NCBI GenBank assembly: GCA_949710005.1
Contig: OX453280.1
Location: 13,194,258-13,258,257 of the forward strand
DNA from: Ricordea florida
Taxonomy: Eukaryota; Cnidaria; Anthozoa; Corallimorpharia; Ricordeidae
Direction of reading: 5' to 3'
Length of the DNA stretch: 64,000 bases
The notes beneath the pieces are model-generated. The model was given only the letters and a program-made list of their open reading frames with translations. It made no database searches and was not told the origin of the DNA. Of the stretch, positions 30,386 through 41,109 are shown piece after piece; within the stretch, counting starts at the first letter, position 1; each line of letters opens with the position of its first letter. The position numbers were made by a program, and so were the translations under genes.

Positions 30386-31036
30386 GATGATTCGCTTACA
30401 AGTCGATTCGCGTACACTTGAGTCGATTCGCCTACACATTCTGAGACGTTTCACCTACATCGAAGCCTGTTTTTAAAATAGAACAGAAGCATAAAGTTTA
30501 CCTTAACTCAATGGTATATGTGTGTTATCGGATTAATTTTCTCCGAAGCGGACAAGAAAACAGCGCACAGACTATGGCTCGGGTAAGGTATAAAGTGTGA
30601 CTTTTTTCCGTATTGTTATTAGCCTTCTATTGTTTATACTTGTGAAAAAAAAGTAAGCTTTATTGCAAAACTACTTCACCCGTCCCATACATTCTAAACT
30701 CGATGCGAGAAATTTTTGATAAGTTCTCTTACTCGACAGGACGATTTCTCGCATCGAATTTATTGTTTCTTGTATCGTGTTTCAAAACTGCGCTCAAATG
30801 GGTAACCCACAAAGATTGGAATTTGCATTCAGATACGCAAACAAACTATGAGGCGAGTAAAACTGTTGTCGCTAAAAGTGATAATTCTCCTATGCTAATT
30901 TACTTTTCCTGGGTATTGGGTTGTAGGCGAATCGACTTCAGTGTACGCGAAACGTCTCAGAACGTGTAGGCGAAACGACTCAAGTGTAGGCGAATCGACT
31001 TGTAGGCAAATCATTCTGTAGGCGAAACGACCGACA
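30386..31036. mobile_element. Foldback element inserted in an R1 spacer
   Basis: The left arm repeats ACAAGTCGATTCGC, TACACTTGAGTCGATTCGCC and CTGAGACGTTTC. The right arm carries the complements of these in reverse order. It splits a spacer unit after TCAGACCACG. The interior (30,703-30,969) has one unassigned frame. Exact ends and duplication are not resolved. Confidence 0.6.
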
Positions 31037-31057
31037 TTCGTTTTTATATCTATATTT

Positions 31058-31876
31058 TAAAGGTGTCCGTTTGCAGGCCTGGTTACCTGCAACAGTAGCA
31101 CACTTGAATTTCCGCCATTGCGAACCGGATGAATGCTTTTACCAAAATAATATAAATTTTGTGGAAACCGATTTCACTCGTTCTGGAAGTACATCCAAGC
31201 AAGAAGATCTCCGAGATATACAAGAACGAGCAGCGCGAGATCGCAGTAGAGTAAATTCGAACACCGCAAAAATAAGCGCACGGAAAGTGCGTGTCGAAGC
31301 AGGGACATGCAGAGAAACGACGGCTGGGAGAATAACAATAGAGATCGCCTCAATGACAAAAACCACTCGCTCCTAAAAAAGGGAAAGGAAACAGCAGGGA
31401 AAGGACCATTCATTTTTGTGATGTCAAATACAAATATATAATAACAACCACAATATACAGTTGGCCTTTTACATTGGAAAAACTCTATAAAGGAGAAACT
31501 AAAGTTTGTAATGCCAAAATTTTTTTATGATATTTCTTATATATTTATTGCAAGGCTGCACCCGTGTTCCTCGAAGACAAACCAGGGCCGACTGAAGGAG
31601 TGCAAAGGATGTCCTTGCTCGAATCCACGAGATTGTTTGTGAGTACTGTTCTCCTTTCTTGATGGCTATCAGCTCAGCCAGTTATTATAATAATAATAAT
31701 GATAATAATAATAATACAATGATAATAATCATAATAAATACAAGAAATGAGAAAATACAAAAAGTGATGATATATTAATAAGTAAATACATAAATTGGGG
31801 TTTTATCCCTCAAGAAAACAATTACGAGTTCTTCAAAAACTAGCTTCGCGAGGTTTTGCGGGAGTCGTATTTTTAG
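31058..31876. mobile_element. R1 repeat, copy 5 (internally deleted)
   Basis: Has the R1 head (to ~31,407) joined directly to R1 tail-type sequence and ends GCGGGAGTCGTATTTTTAG. The head has an open plus-strand frame 31,071-31,376 (101 codons) with an Arg-rich helix (DIQERAARDRSRVNSNTAKI). An unrelated ~115-bp stretch sits at 31,565-31,680. Confidence 0.72.
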
Positions 31877-32149
31877 TTTCATAATTAAGTCTGTCTCGTG
31901 TATTTGAAAGCATCAGAGGAAATAGCGGTAACTTATTAATCCATGCAACCTATTTGTTCGAATTGGAGTACAGTTTTAACGCCTCATATCCAAATACCGG
32001 GCGCCATTTTCTTTTTTACAAAATTGAATCCAGCTCCCAAGCTGAGCGAACCTCTCTTATTCCATTCCGATCGTCGTGCGACTGGGGCAAAACTCGGAGT
32101 TCGCCATGTGAGTTCATAAAGCGTCTCATACGCCCGCGTTACCAAAATA
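31877..32149. other. Unique sequence between R1 array and satellite
   Basis: No gene seen. The right part (from ~32,100) already resembles a degenerate satellite unit. Confidence 0.3.
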
Positions 32150-32740
32150 TTTTCTAAGTATCTCGCAAACTGACACAAAACAGTCCGTCTCCATTGGATC
32201 TGACGGAGTCCGATTGCCGATATTTTCCACCCCTTTCACAATGCTCTACCTTGCTGTATATTTCTACGTCTCTCGCGAAATGACACGCGGCGAGTCCGAT
32301 GGACACTTGCCAAGACGACAGGTCTCCATCGGATCCGATGGAGTCCGTTTGCCGAAATTTTCCACCCCTTTCACTATACTCTACGTTGCTGTATATTTTC
32401 TAAGTCTCTCGCGAACTGACACGTGGCGACTCCGATGGACTCTTGCCACGGCGACCCGTCTGTATCGGATCCGATGGAGTTCCTTTGCCAACATTTTCCA
32501 CCCCTTTCAATATACTCTACAGTGCTGACTTCCGGTGAATCTGAGTTCATAGAGTATCTCGCAAACTGACACGCGGCGCGTCCGATGGACTTCTTGTCAA
32601 AACAGTCCGTCTCCATCGGATCCAATGGAGTCCGATTGCCGACATTTTCCACCCATTCCACAATATACTCTACAGTGCTGTATATTTACTAAGTCTCTCG
32701 CGAACTGACTTCGGCTGAATCTGGTTGTTCATGGCCTTCG
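32150..32740. repeat. ~135-bp satellite, about four units
   Basis: Units share TCTCGCGAACTGACACG, GTCTCCATCGGATCCGATGG and TTTTCCACCCCTTTCA. A palindrome CCATCGGATCCGATGG lies inside each unit. Unit lengths vary from ~120 to 150 bp. Confidence 0.8.
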
Positions 32741-32849
32741 TCCATCGGACTCAGTTTGGGTGTATTGGACAACCCTCAAAGTTCGAGGGTTCTTAGCCCT
32801 TATCAATGCTGTTTCCGAAAGTGTCATTCCACCGGAGTGGGTCGCTATG

Positions 32850-33500
32850 TGCTTTGCGGACAAAATCCGCAGAAACAGTGTCGTCCGTTGATGAACGCCT
32901 CAGTTGGAACGAACATGTTAAAGCAATTGTGTCTAAAGCATGTTAAAGCAATTGTGTTTAAAGCGGGTATGAGGTTCGGTCTATTAGGACGTGATCGCCT
33001 TTACATCACCACACATAGTGCTAATGCTATTTTTTATCTATGATTAGACCGACTTTAGAGTACTGTTCTGGGGTCTGGGGGTGCTGAAGGGGAGTAAATA
33101 GTGGAACTCTATAAACTCCGCAGAAGTGCGTTGGAAGAATTGTAATTAAAACATCTAGTGGTACCACTGCGTTGAAAGCAATGGCCAAGTCTTAGGTCCA
33201 GACGCGATGAACATATCCTAAAGCTTGTTAGGAAATGTATACATGGCCGGTGCCCTCAGTATTTTAAGAACTACTTTGTTTAAGGACATTATTTGCGCTC
33301 GTTGAAACCGCCAGAGTAATCTCTTGCATCCGTCTGCTATAAGAACAGAAGTGGTCAAGAGATCCTTTTATTATCATAGAAGTATGGTTTTTAATAGTTA
33401 CTTTAAATATCCCTATTCTTATATGCTTTATGAGCTCCCTGAATGGACTAACCTGGGGAATTACTCTTTTGATTTTAAATAAAGGCGTCTGTCTATCTAT
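32850..33500 (+). pseudogene. LINE reverse transcriptase C-terminal remnant
   Basis: Frames contain SVDERLSWNEHVKAIVSKA, FGLLGRDRLYITTHSANAIF and RPTLEYCSGVW, then after frameshifts a tail NSYFKYPYSYMLYELPEWTN. These match the thumb and C-terminal region of jockey-superfamily LINEs. A 25-bp segment (CATGTTAAAGCAATTGTGTY) is tandemly duplicated near 32,915-32,962. The 3' end is AATAAAGGCG followed by CTATCTATTTATC repeats. Confidence 0.7.
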
Positions 33501-33595
33501 TTATCTACCACCGAGCAGTTCAGCTACGTTCCTGTTCACCGAACACAATAGGCGCTCGGTTTTTTACTCATCAGGCGTCTCATCCACCACCTAAG

Positions 33596-33802
33596 ATGCC
33601 CGTCACTCGTACATTCAACGATTCTGTAGTTCATCATTTTAACAGCTGCACAGTAAATGTACAGAACTACTTCGGGCTGCAATCAACTAATCAAGCCAGT
33701 TCTTCCAGAGTAGAATGTCAGATCGGTGAACTCGCAAGAAGCCCAAGTATACCTCGTAGAACACGTAGACGAGCGTACATCATTGATTCTGATAAAGACT
33801 GA
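33596..33802 (+). CDS. Hypothetical 68-aa frame
   Basis: Open from an ATG (MPVTRTFNDSVVHHFNSCTV) to a stop. The C-terminal part is basic (RRTRRRAYI). No homologue, upstream signal or partner is recognised, so it may be chance. Confidence 0.2.
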   Translation: MPVTRTFNDSVVHHFNSCTVNVQNYFGLQSTNQASSSRVECQIGELARSPSIPRRTRRRAYIIDSDKD

Positions 33803-33984
33803 ACTTTCCCTAATACTTTATATTGCATGTGGTTTTCTGGTTCAGTTCTTACGAAGTGTTTAAAAATCCGAAAAACAGTGCTTGTGTGAAACTCGATCCA
33901 TTGCATTTCTCGCCAACGAGGTCTTCTAGGACTTTCTTATACCTTATTTGGGTATGTTTAGCAGTAGCTCTCATGTTGTATCAG

Positions 33985-34298
33985 ATGTCAATCTTCGCGC
34001 TTTGTAAAATAGCAACCATTTCCGGTTTCACATTCCGTTGGACAGTTTGTATAGTATTTTTACACGTTAGAAAGTTGACCTTTGGCTGATTATGTATATA
34101 AGAAATCTTAAATTCATGAGAGTTTTGGTAATCACACCTCGTAATCGGATATCGTGTCAGTCGTCAGTCCTCGCGCTTTGTAAATAGAAACAATTTTCGG
34201 ATTTAGATTCTTCCCGTTCGAATCGTTGGACATTTTATACAATACTCTTCACCTTTAGAAAGTTGACCTGTAGTTGATTATGTATTGATAAGAAGCGT
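33985..34298. repeat. Two diverged direct copies of a ~130-bp sequence
   Basis: Both copies contain CGCGCTTTGTAAA, GTTGGACA...TTTTATACA/TTTGTATAG and TTTAGAAAGTTGACCT...TTGATTATGTAT, at ~33,990-34,105 and ~34,165-34,298. Confidence 0.65.
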
Positions 34299-34489
34299 AT
34301 GTGCCCTTATATTTAACCATTACTAATTCCCGAGTTTCTCGTATTTTGTTATTGACACAATTAATTGATAATCGGACCTGGTGTCGTACAATTCAGGAAT
34401 AACCGTGCTTGCGTGATTTCAAATCAGAAAATTTTCAAAATCCTCGCCCGATTACTCCATGAATTGTACTCCACTCAATCCTATTACCA

Positions 34490-34875
34490 TTACTACTATC
34501 ACTAATATTCAGTTATTATATTGCGCTCTTTCTACAATAATAATAATAATCAAAAGCGCATTACAATAAGTTGAATTCTTACAAATAAAAATTTAAAACT
34601 ACCAATTCATCTTAAAATTTGAGGCCTAAAGTCCTAAAGTAAATATAAGTATTGGACTTTCAATCAAATATAATAAAAGGCCTTAGCAAATAAATGAGTT
34701 TTAACCAAACGCTGAAAAGTCTTAACGTTCGGAGCTTGCCTCACTGACAATGGAAGACCGTTCCACGAGACTAGTGTTGCAACCATAAACGCACGATAAC
34801 CCATAGCCTTTTTCGTTCTGAAATGCGGGCTAACCAGCAATATACCCCTGTCAAATCATTCCACCGCAGTTGATA
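34490..34875 (-). pseudogene. LINE tail remnant (reverse transcriptase C-terminus and 3' UTR)
   Basis: On the minus strand 34,680-34,800 reads WNGLPLSVRQAPNVKTFQRL, then VKTHLFAKAFYYI and a stop. This is the conserved end of LINE reverse transcriptases. It is followed by a 3' UTR with AATGCGCTTTTGATTATTAT. The upstream part is lost. Confidence 0.7.
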
Positions 34876-35194
34876 ATGCGAAGCCAGCAAGATCGGAACC
34901 TGATCCACAAGACAGCTAGGGGCTTAACCATAAATTATTTATAATGTAGTGATTATGAAGAATCTTAAAGTCTATACGCAAACGCACTGGTAACCAATGA
35001 AGTTCCCGTAGCAATATGTCAATAACAACACTACTATTTTCCTATAAGAAAATCTGTAGTTCCTCAAATGCTAGGTTATAACAATGAGACAAGAGGACTA
35101 GTACAGAGTTGTTGATCCCAGATTAAATCTATTATCTGATTTCAGCTTTCCTGAGAGATTCCGTCTAGAAACAGTAGTAAATGCAACAAAATTT

Positions 35195-35335
35195 TAGCCG
35201 TTAGCCGTAAAAAAATATTAACCATTTGCTGTAGAACAGTCAAAAATATTAACCGTTAGCCGTAAAACAGCCAAAAATATTAACCGCTTGCCATAAAACA
35301 GTCAAAAATATTAACCGTTGGCCGTAAAAGTCATC
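35195..35335. repeat. 36-bp minisatellite, about four units
   Basis: Units of AATATTAACCGTTAGCCGTA plus AAACAGTCAAA-type filler, with 80-90 % identity by eye. Confidence 0.8.
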
Positions 35336-35480
35336 ACCCCATTGAGACCTTCTATTCAGTGCTGGCAAGTAAAACGGACTCAATGTCTGGACTGTAGATT
35401 CCCTTAATTACAAAAACCGTTCGGTCGGAAATATATTAGTGTGTACTGGTAAAGGCTAGGAGGGACCTACCAGAGGCCAC

Positions 35481-36674
35481 TTAGTTTACAAAGCCATGAT
35501 TGTAGTGGACGAGAAAAACGCTGTTCGTTGTCAAGCTTTTTTGCGGGTTTTTTTCTTTCCGTCCGCGGATCCCAAGTCGAGGGCTTCGTGGACGATATGT
35601 CGCCATCTCAAAGCCGCTAAGACGGTCACGTGAGCGAGTGCCACTGTTTATGTCCATCTCGGAAAACGGCATTGCGGGTTTCCTCCAACAATAACCTAAC
35701 AGGCGTTTGGCTCCAATACGATAATCCTTGTTAAATATCATGTATATGCATGGGTTTATGGCACTTATGGAGCTTCCTAGAAATGATCCGGTAAAAAAGA
35801 TCCTGTCTGGGATGCCACAATTGTAGTACTTTTCGTTATAATAGGACAAAAAGAAGACCACGTGGTACGGGAGCCAGCAAATTGCAAAGCACACAACAAC
35901 AGCTATGAACATCTTAAGAGCTTTCCTCTTACTTTTAAGATGCAGACGACTTGTGGCAACATTGCAATTCCCAGGGACCTTTCTTCGCCAAATTTTGTAG
36001 ATGGTACTTCCATACAATGCCGATATGAAGATCAAAGGAAGCACGTAAAATAGTACAAAAAGAATGATTGTGTAGTCCCTAGAAGCCTGCAAGGAGTGGA
36101 ATGGATCTGGCCATTCTTCTACACAAAACAGCGATCCATCTTCTTTTATGACTATGTTTGCGACCCACATGGGCCAACTGGCACCACATGGAATCAGCCA
36201 CGTACTAAATATTAAAACCTTGGCCAATTTTTCTGTCATTAGCCTCTTCAGAGGAAGAACGATGGCAAAGAATCTGTCAAGAGCGATCGCTAAGAGACTA
36301 AGTATGGAGCAATAAACACAAACCAATTGGCAGAATGGCAACAGCTTGCAGAGTACAACCCCAAATGAGCCACTCAGCCACTCGGAAGATCCTCTGATCT
36401 CAACCACCACAGGCTCTGGCATATTGATCAGAGTGGTGAAAAGGTCAGCTATAGCCATGTTGACTATGAGGTGATACGCGACAGTTTTCATGCGTCGGGT
36501 GCGACGTGTCACCGCTATGATCAAAATATTTCCCATCAGTGAAATTGTTATTATGACAATGTACGCTGCCACTCTTACCCCCACTTCAAAGTCAGTGTCC
36601 TTGTGAAGGGGAGGGCATTCTTTTTCATCATCATCAGTAAAGGTGCCATTATTAGAACTGGAATAATCGTCCAT
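35481..36674 (-). CDS. Class A (rhodopsin-like) GPCR, neuropeptide-receptor type
   Basis: Single-exon seven-transmembrane receptor of 397 aa. The ATG at 36,674 gives MDDYSSSNNG. Visible hallmarks are TM1 GNILIIAV, TM2 NMAIADLF, a Cys before TM3 (VVLCKLLPF), DRF in place of DRY at the end of TM3 (LDRFFAIVLPL), Cys in loop 2 (LFCVEEW), the TM6 motif CFAICWLPYHV and TM7 NPCIYMIF. An N-glycosylation sequon (NNGT) is near the N-terminus. Basic intracellular stretches (KSKRKALK) would contact G protein. The pattern resembles peptide receptors of the NPY/tachykinin/orexin-like group. The ligand cannot be inferred. It is the only convincing host gene in the window. Confidence 0.9.
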   Translation of the reverse strand: MDDYSSSNNGTFTDDDEKECPPLHKDTDFEVGVRVAAYIVIITISLMGNILIIAVTRRTRRMKTVAYHLIVNMAIADLFTTLINMPEPVVVEIRGSSEWLSGSFGVVLCKLLPFCQLVCVYCSILSLLAIALDRFFAIVLPLKRLMTEKLAKVLIFSTWLIPCGASWPMWVANIVIKEDGSLFCVEEWPDPFHSLQASRDYTIILFVLFYVLPLIFISALYGSTIYKIWRRKVPGNCNVATSRLHLKSKRKALKMFIAVVVCFAICWLPYHVVFFLSYYNEKYYNCGIPDRIFFTGSFLGSSISAINPCIYMIFNKDYRIGAKRLLGYCWRKPAMPFSEMDINSGTRSRDRLSGFEMATYRPRSPRLGIRGRKEKNPQKSLTTNSVFLVHYNHGFVN

Positions 36675-36699
36675 GATGTTTACAAGCTGAACCAAGTCA

Positions 36700-37690
36700 G
36701 TTCTGTGAGAAACAAAACAAGGTATGCGATGTTTCAGTATGCACCTGTCTTCTATTTAACTACTGTGACTGCTTATAGAAACAAAATCCTTCTTGTAATG
36801 TGTCACAATCAGTTATTACAACGGAATGGATTTAAAATTACATTGTTTCTTCAGCTGATAAATCATATTTATTGCCTTGACCTGAATCCTGTTTGGTTTT
36901 GTACAATAACATCTGCAGGACGGCCTATCGCAATACCGTCCATAGAATCCCTTTTCTGCACGGGTGTTTCAATTACTGAAGATTTCCCCTGAACTTAAAA
37001 CATGTAATCTTCAGTTTTATACCAATGAAATGAAAGCCGAAAATTGTTACAAATATTCTTCTTGTGTAAGAGTAGGGATGTATTTACTTGGTAATTATGT
37101 GAATTGCAGTGTCCGATTTTCACATTTATCAAAAGCAACCGCTTGAAAGATTGTTATGGCAACCGACTTTTCTTTTAGATAAAACTCCTGAATTTTAAAA
37201 AGCTAGTACTTATTGAAAATCACAATGAGCAAGATAGAAAAATCTGAGAAATCTCTTGAAAAACAAGGTAGCATTCGCAAACAGGATTAATCATAAAGGA
37301 TATCGGGATACAAATGACAATAGTATGAATGAGAAAAGTTAAGTTAGGTGAAGAAAAGCTGAACAATATGATTTTGCATAAAATATTCATGAATTAAGCG
37401 TCTGAAAACGAGAAAAATAAATTTCTTTAAGACTTTAACTCTCTCATAGCAGTAGCAGTGGGAACTATCGTGGACATTTTTGGCAATTATACCCCTAGCA
37501 AGCTTATGTAAGTAATCCTTGCCCAAAGCTCATCAAAATTCCTCTTTTTTATGGCGTAGTATTTACACCCACACACACACACACACAAACAAAAAACACT
37601 TTAATAGCCGACACAATTACTGGTAACGCAGTAGTTTACATTGTGGGCTGTAAATATCAACATAAACTCTTTGGTAAGAATCCTAACTGG
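36700..37690. other. Intergenic region upstream of the GPCR
   Basis: Probably includes the GPCR promoter. The only repeat seen is (CA)n at 37,569-37,587. No other gene. Confidence 0.4.
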
Positions 37691-38068
37691 CGGAAGGCAG
37701 ACCAGTTGGCTATTTACAAGCGTGGCCGATGATGTGAAGGATATGAAACTCGGGATTACCGTATTAGGCCTGGTTCACACTAGCGACATAACGACATAAC
37801 GACATAAACATAAAGGACGTTATGTCGTTATGTTTGCAGTGTGAACATGCTGACATAACGACATATTATCAACATAACAGCATGCATATGAACATAACGA
37901 CATAAGGAAAAAACTGATCTTTTCTTTATGTCGTTATGTCTATGTCGTTATGATGTTATGTTTCTGCTAAAACAAGTGTGAACAACATTGACATAACAAC
38001 ATAACAAAGAACCAATCAGAGCGTCGCAAGAATTGTAGACCCAGTCCGACACCGGCACTAATTTCAAC

Positions 38069-39146
38069 ATGGCGGCGACAACGCAACAAGAAACTCGTGT
38101 TGATGAAGAAGCACTTGCCGAAGCTGTGCGGTGCTATCCAGTGTTGTATGACAAAAGCATGAAGGAATTTAAAGACCAAAACATGAAAGAAAACGCGTGG
38201 AAGAAGGTTGCAAAAAGCGTAGCAGGAATAACATCAGGTAGGCGATCGACGAGAAGATTAATTTGATCTAATCAGCAAAAAAAGACTGATGTTTAGAGTA
38301 ATTCCGATAAAGACTGGTAGAAATATCTACGGTTGAATTCTGTAATGCAATTACGTGAAGAAAAGTTTGTTGTGATTTAGTAAGAAGTGCAGGCTGATAT
38401 TTTATATTGTACGGCTTTTTCAATGTAGAATTTCAGTCTTCGTTATTGGATTCTTATTCTCATTGTAGCTGATGATGCAAAAAAGCGATTTCTCAATCTA
38501 AGAGCAAGATACACGAGAGACAAACAGAAGGTAAAAAGAACAAAGAAATCAGGGGGTGGAGCAGATGAAGTGCAAGATGCCAAGAAAGAAACGTCTAAAA
38601 TTATACCCATACCTTGGCTGGTTAGATGTGCATGTTATCAACCGACGGAGAAGCAAAGGAAGCCTTGTTTCGGTAAGCGATTCATCTTCCCTTGCTGAAG
38701 AAAGTGATGATAGTGAGTCAGATGCAAAATCTGATGGAAGATCTAAGATAGATGGGGAGAGTGAAGCCCAAGAAACCTCTGCCTCAGAAGAGAGATATTC
38801 CAAAGCAACAGGCCATACAATGTGGGAAAAACGTGACAGAAAGAGTACTAAGAAAGATGTTGATAGTGTTGAAGTAGAAATGTTGAAATGCATGACACAA
38901 TGCCTTAAGAAACCTGTGGAACAACAAAAGGACGAGGATGAGTTATTTGGCTCATTTGTAGCCTCCCAGCTTAAAAGTATGCAGCCAGAGCAAAATGCCA
39001 TGGCGAAATTTCACATAAACCAAATATGTTTCCAAATCAAGATGCCCAATATGGGAATCGGAAGCTTAGGATATTCTGGCTCTCAGAACTTTGCACCAAC
39101 GCCTAGCCATTCCTTTCAGCAAGGGGATTATAATTTCATTGCATGA
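38069..39146 (+). pseudogene. Harbinger MADF (Myb/SANT-like) protein, probably frameshifted
   Basis: Exon 1 (38,069-38,237) encodes a MADF-domain start (EEALAEAVRCYPVLYDKSMK, then WKKVAKSVAG) and ends at CAG|GTAGG. Exon 2 starts after TTGTAG at 38,469 with ADDAKKRFLNLRARYTRDKQ, completing the domain. Around 38,550-38,590 the frame must shift to reach the downstream open frame (KKRLKLYPYLGWLDVHVINR). That frame continues through a Ser/Asp/Glu-rich linker to a stop at 39,146. A G5 run at ~38,551 is a likely indel site. In the family this DNA-binding protein helps bring the transposase to the ends and nucleus. The reading break may have inactivated this copy. Confidence 0.65.
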
Positions 39147-39334
39147 TTGTATGTCAGGCTAGACACTCTTGAGGAATCAGCGTTTTCGTTAATATTAGTT
39201 TTCCTCTGTCAGGAGATTAAATTTAATGCGTTGAGTATGGTGAAAATGAACACTTTTATTAGATAATTTGGTAGTTGCGTTATTGGAAACGGAAGATAAC
39301 ACAGAACACAGAGTAAACTAAGTTGATCTCTGCT

Positions 39335-40878
39335 TCAGAAATTGTTATTGGTTTGGATAATACTTTCTTTGACTGAAACATTGTAAACATATGTCAGAAA
39401 ATACTGCATGAATGCCTCACGGACTGCATTGGCTTGATAGCTGTACCTCCCTCTCTGGCCTTGGAAAGATCGGAGAGCTCCTTCGTCGTTAGCAACAATT
39501 TTTCGCCAATCGCCAGCTTTGATTACTCCGATGTTGTCCTCACTGTCAATGAATCCGTTAGGTGAATAGCAAGCATTCTCAGTTAAACGCAGATAATTGT
39601 GCAAACAGACACATGCAAGCACAATTTTTTCCACTGTTGCAACATCGGTCCTGATTGGTCGGCGAAAAATGCGCCATCGAGCCGCGAGAATTCCAAAGAT
39701 GTTTTCAATTATTCGCCTCGCTCGGGATAAGCGGTAATTAAAAATTGCGCGGTTTTCAGTAAGATTTTTGCCAGGATAAGGGCGCATTTGGTACGGCTTC
39801 AGTGGCAATCCCTCGTCTACTACAGTAACGTAAGGTAGTTTGTCCGCAAATCCTTCCACGTGCTCTGCTGCAGGGACGTTGAAGCTGTTGCTCTCCAAAG
39901 CTTTGCTAATGGCAGAGTTTGCAAATGCACCCGAGTCATTGCTTTTACCATACTGTCCCACGTCAACAGCTGTAAAGCAGTAATTAGCATCACCAAAGGC
40001 CAATAGAACAATGCTAAAGGTACCTTTGTAGTTGAAAAAGTTGGAGTCAGAATTCTTGGGGCAGTCAATCACCACATGTTTGCCATCACCTGCGCCTATG
40101 CAATGTGGAAAATTCCACAGAGTGGAAAATTCTTCAGAAATCCTCTTCCACTCCTGAGTGGTTTTGGGTGTTGGGAGATATGTGTGGTGTAGTTGTGTCC
40201 AGATTGCATCACAGGTCTCCCGTATGATGCCAGACACTGTCGATCTTCCAATTCGAAAGTTAAACGATTGGGATTGCTGTGAATCACCTGTTGCCAAGTA
40301 ACGTAGGGTAAGCGTGAGTCTCTCAGCTGCCGAGATGGGTGATCGAAGTTTCGTTGACTTTTTAGAAATAAGCGGTGCCACAATAGACAGCAAGTGCTCA
40401 AAACGTTGAGGAGTCATTCTTAAGAACCTGTCAAAAGATATTGGAGGTTAATCATCAGAATTTGGTAAAAATTCCAAAAGGTAGGTGTTTTCACGTTACG
40501 ACATCGGCCCCATGCTGGTGGAAGTAAGCAATAGATTTCACTCTCTTACTTTGTCCACCAGTATTAGTCCGTTTCACCAGTCTCTAGCGCTCCAGATTGA
40601 TATGATGTTGCTAGTGTATTGTTTCGTTTAGCCACTCAGGAGCTAAAGTAAGATCAGATTAATCGCACTTACCTGAAATAATATTCTCGATCACCCAAAC
40701 TGAGCTCTCTGACAAGGTTGTGGTACTGGCCATGTGCTCTTCTAGCTTCTTGCTGAAAGACTGGACGTACCCATTCTTTTCTTCTAACATTTTTTTCCCT
40801 TTGTTGTCTTCGACGACGCCGTCGTCGAAGAAAAAGTATCAAAAGTATTCCAAACGCAACAAGTGTTTCGTACTCCAT
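39335..40878 (-). CDS. Harbinger DDE transposase (two exons)
   Basis: Exon 1 (40,878-40,673) encodes a hydrophobic start, an Arg run (RRRRRRR) and VRPVFQQEARRAHGQYHNLV. It ends at CAG|GTAAGT. Exon 2 (40,427-39,335) follows TTGACAG| and continues in frame through FLRMTPQRFEHLL. DDE_Tnp_4 features are visible: HCIGAGDGKHVVIDCP (first Asp region), VDVGQYGKSNDSGAF (second Asp region), and NYRLSRARRIIENIFGILAA with the Glu. The transposase excises and inserts the element at TWA. No stop or frameshift is seen. It converges with the MADF gene, with ~190 bp between stops. Confidence 0.9.
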
Positions 40879-41031
40879 TTTTAAAGTCTTGTTTTCATTT
40901 AATCTGTCGCTCTTATGTCGGTGTTCACATTACTGACATAAGTGATTATGTCTTTATGTCATAATGTCGTTATGTCCTTATGTCGTTATGTCGCTAGTGT
41001 GAACCAGGCTTTACATATCCATGTATTGGTC

Positions 41032-41105
41032 AGGACGGAAATCGAACCCGAGACCGCGACCCTATTACAAGTCCAGCGCCCTAACCACTCGGCCACGCTG
41101 CCTCC
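41032..41105 (-). repeat. tRNA-derived SINE head (tRNA-Thr-like), interrupted by Harbinger
   Basis: On the minus strand it reads GGCAGCGTGGCCGAGTGG (box A), GCTGGACTTGTAAT (anticodon arm with TGT) and GGTTCGATTTCC (box B). The anticodon stem 3' side is mutated, so it is a tRNA-derived SINE or tRNA pseudogene rather than a functional tRNA. The SINE body probably continues beyond the Harbinger element at 37,766-37,690. Confidence 0.65.
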
Positions 41106-41109
41106 CTGG

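Larger units (their letters stand above)
37767..41010. mobile_element. Full-length Harbinger transposon
   Basis: The element is 3,244 bp. Terminal inverted repeats begin GGCCTGGTTCACACTAGCGA and end CGCTAGTGTGAACCAGGCT. The inner arms are made of repeated GACATAAC words. TTA duplications flank it (37,764-37,766 and 41,011-41,013), the PIF/Harbinger TWA target. It holds the two expected genes in convergent orientation, a DDE transposase and a MADF/Myb-like protein. Confidence 0.93.

Noticed and set aside
38549..39001. 150-codon minus-strand frame opposite the MADF gene
   Set aside because: Ser-rich shadow of the acidic linker on the coding strand.
41032..41105. Functional tRNA-Thr gene
   Set aside because: The anticodon stem 3' strand and acceptor stem do not pair well. 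It fits better as a tRNA-derived SINE or pseudogene.
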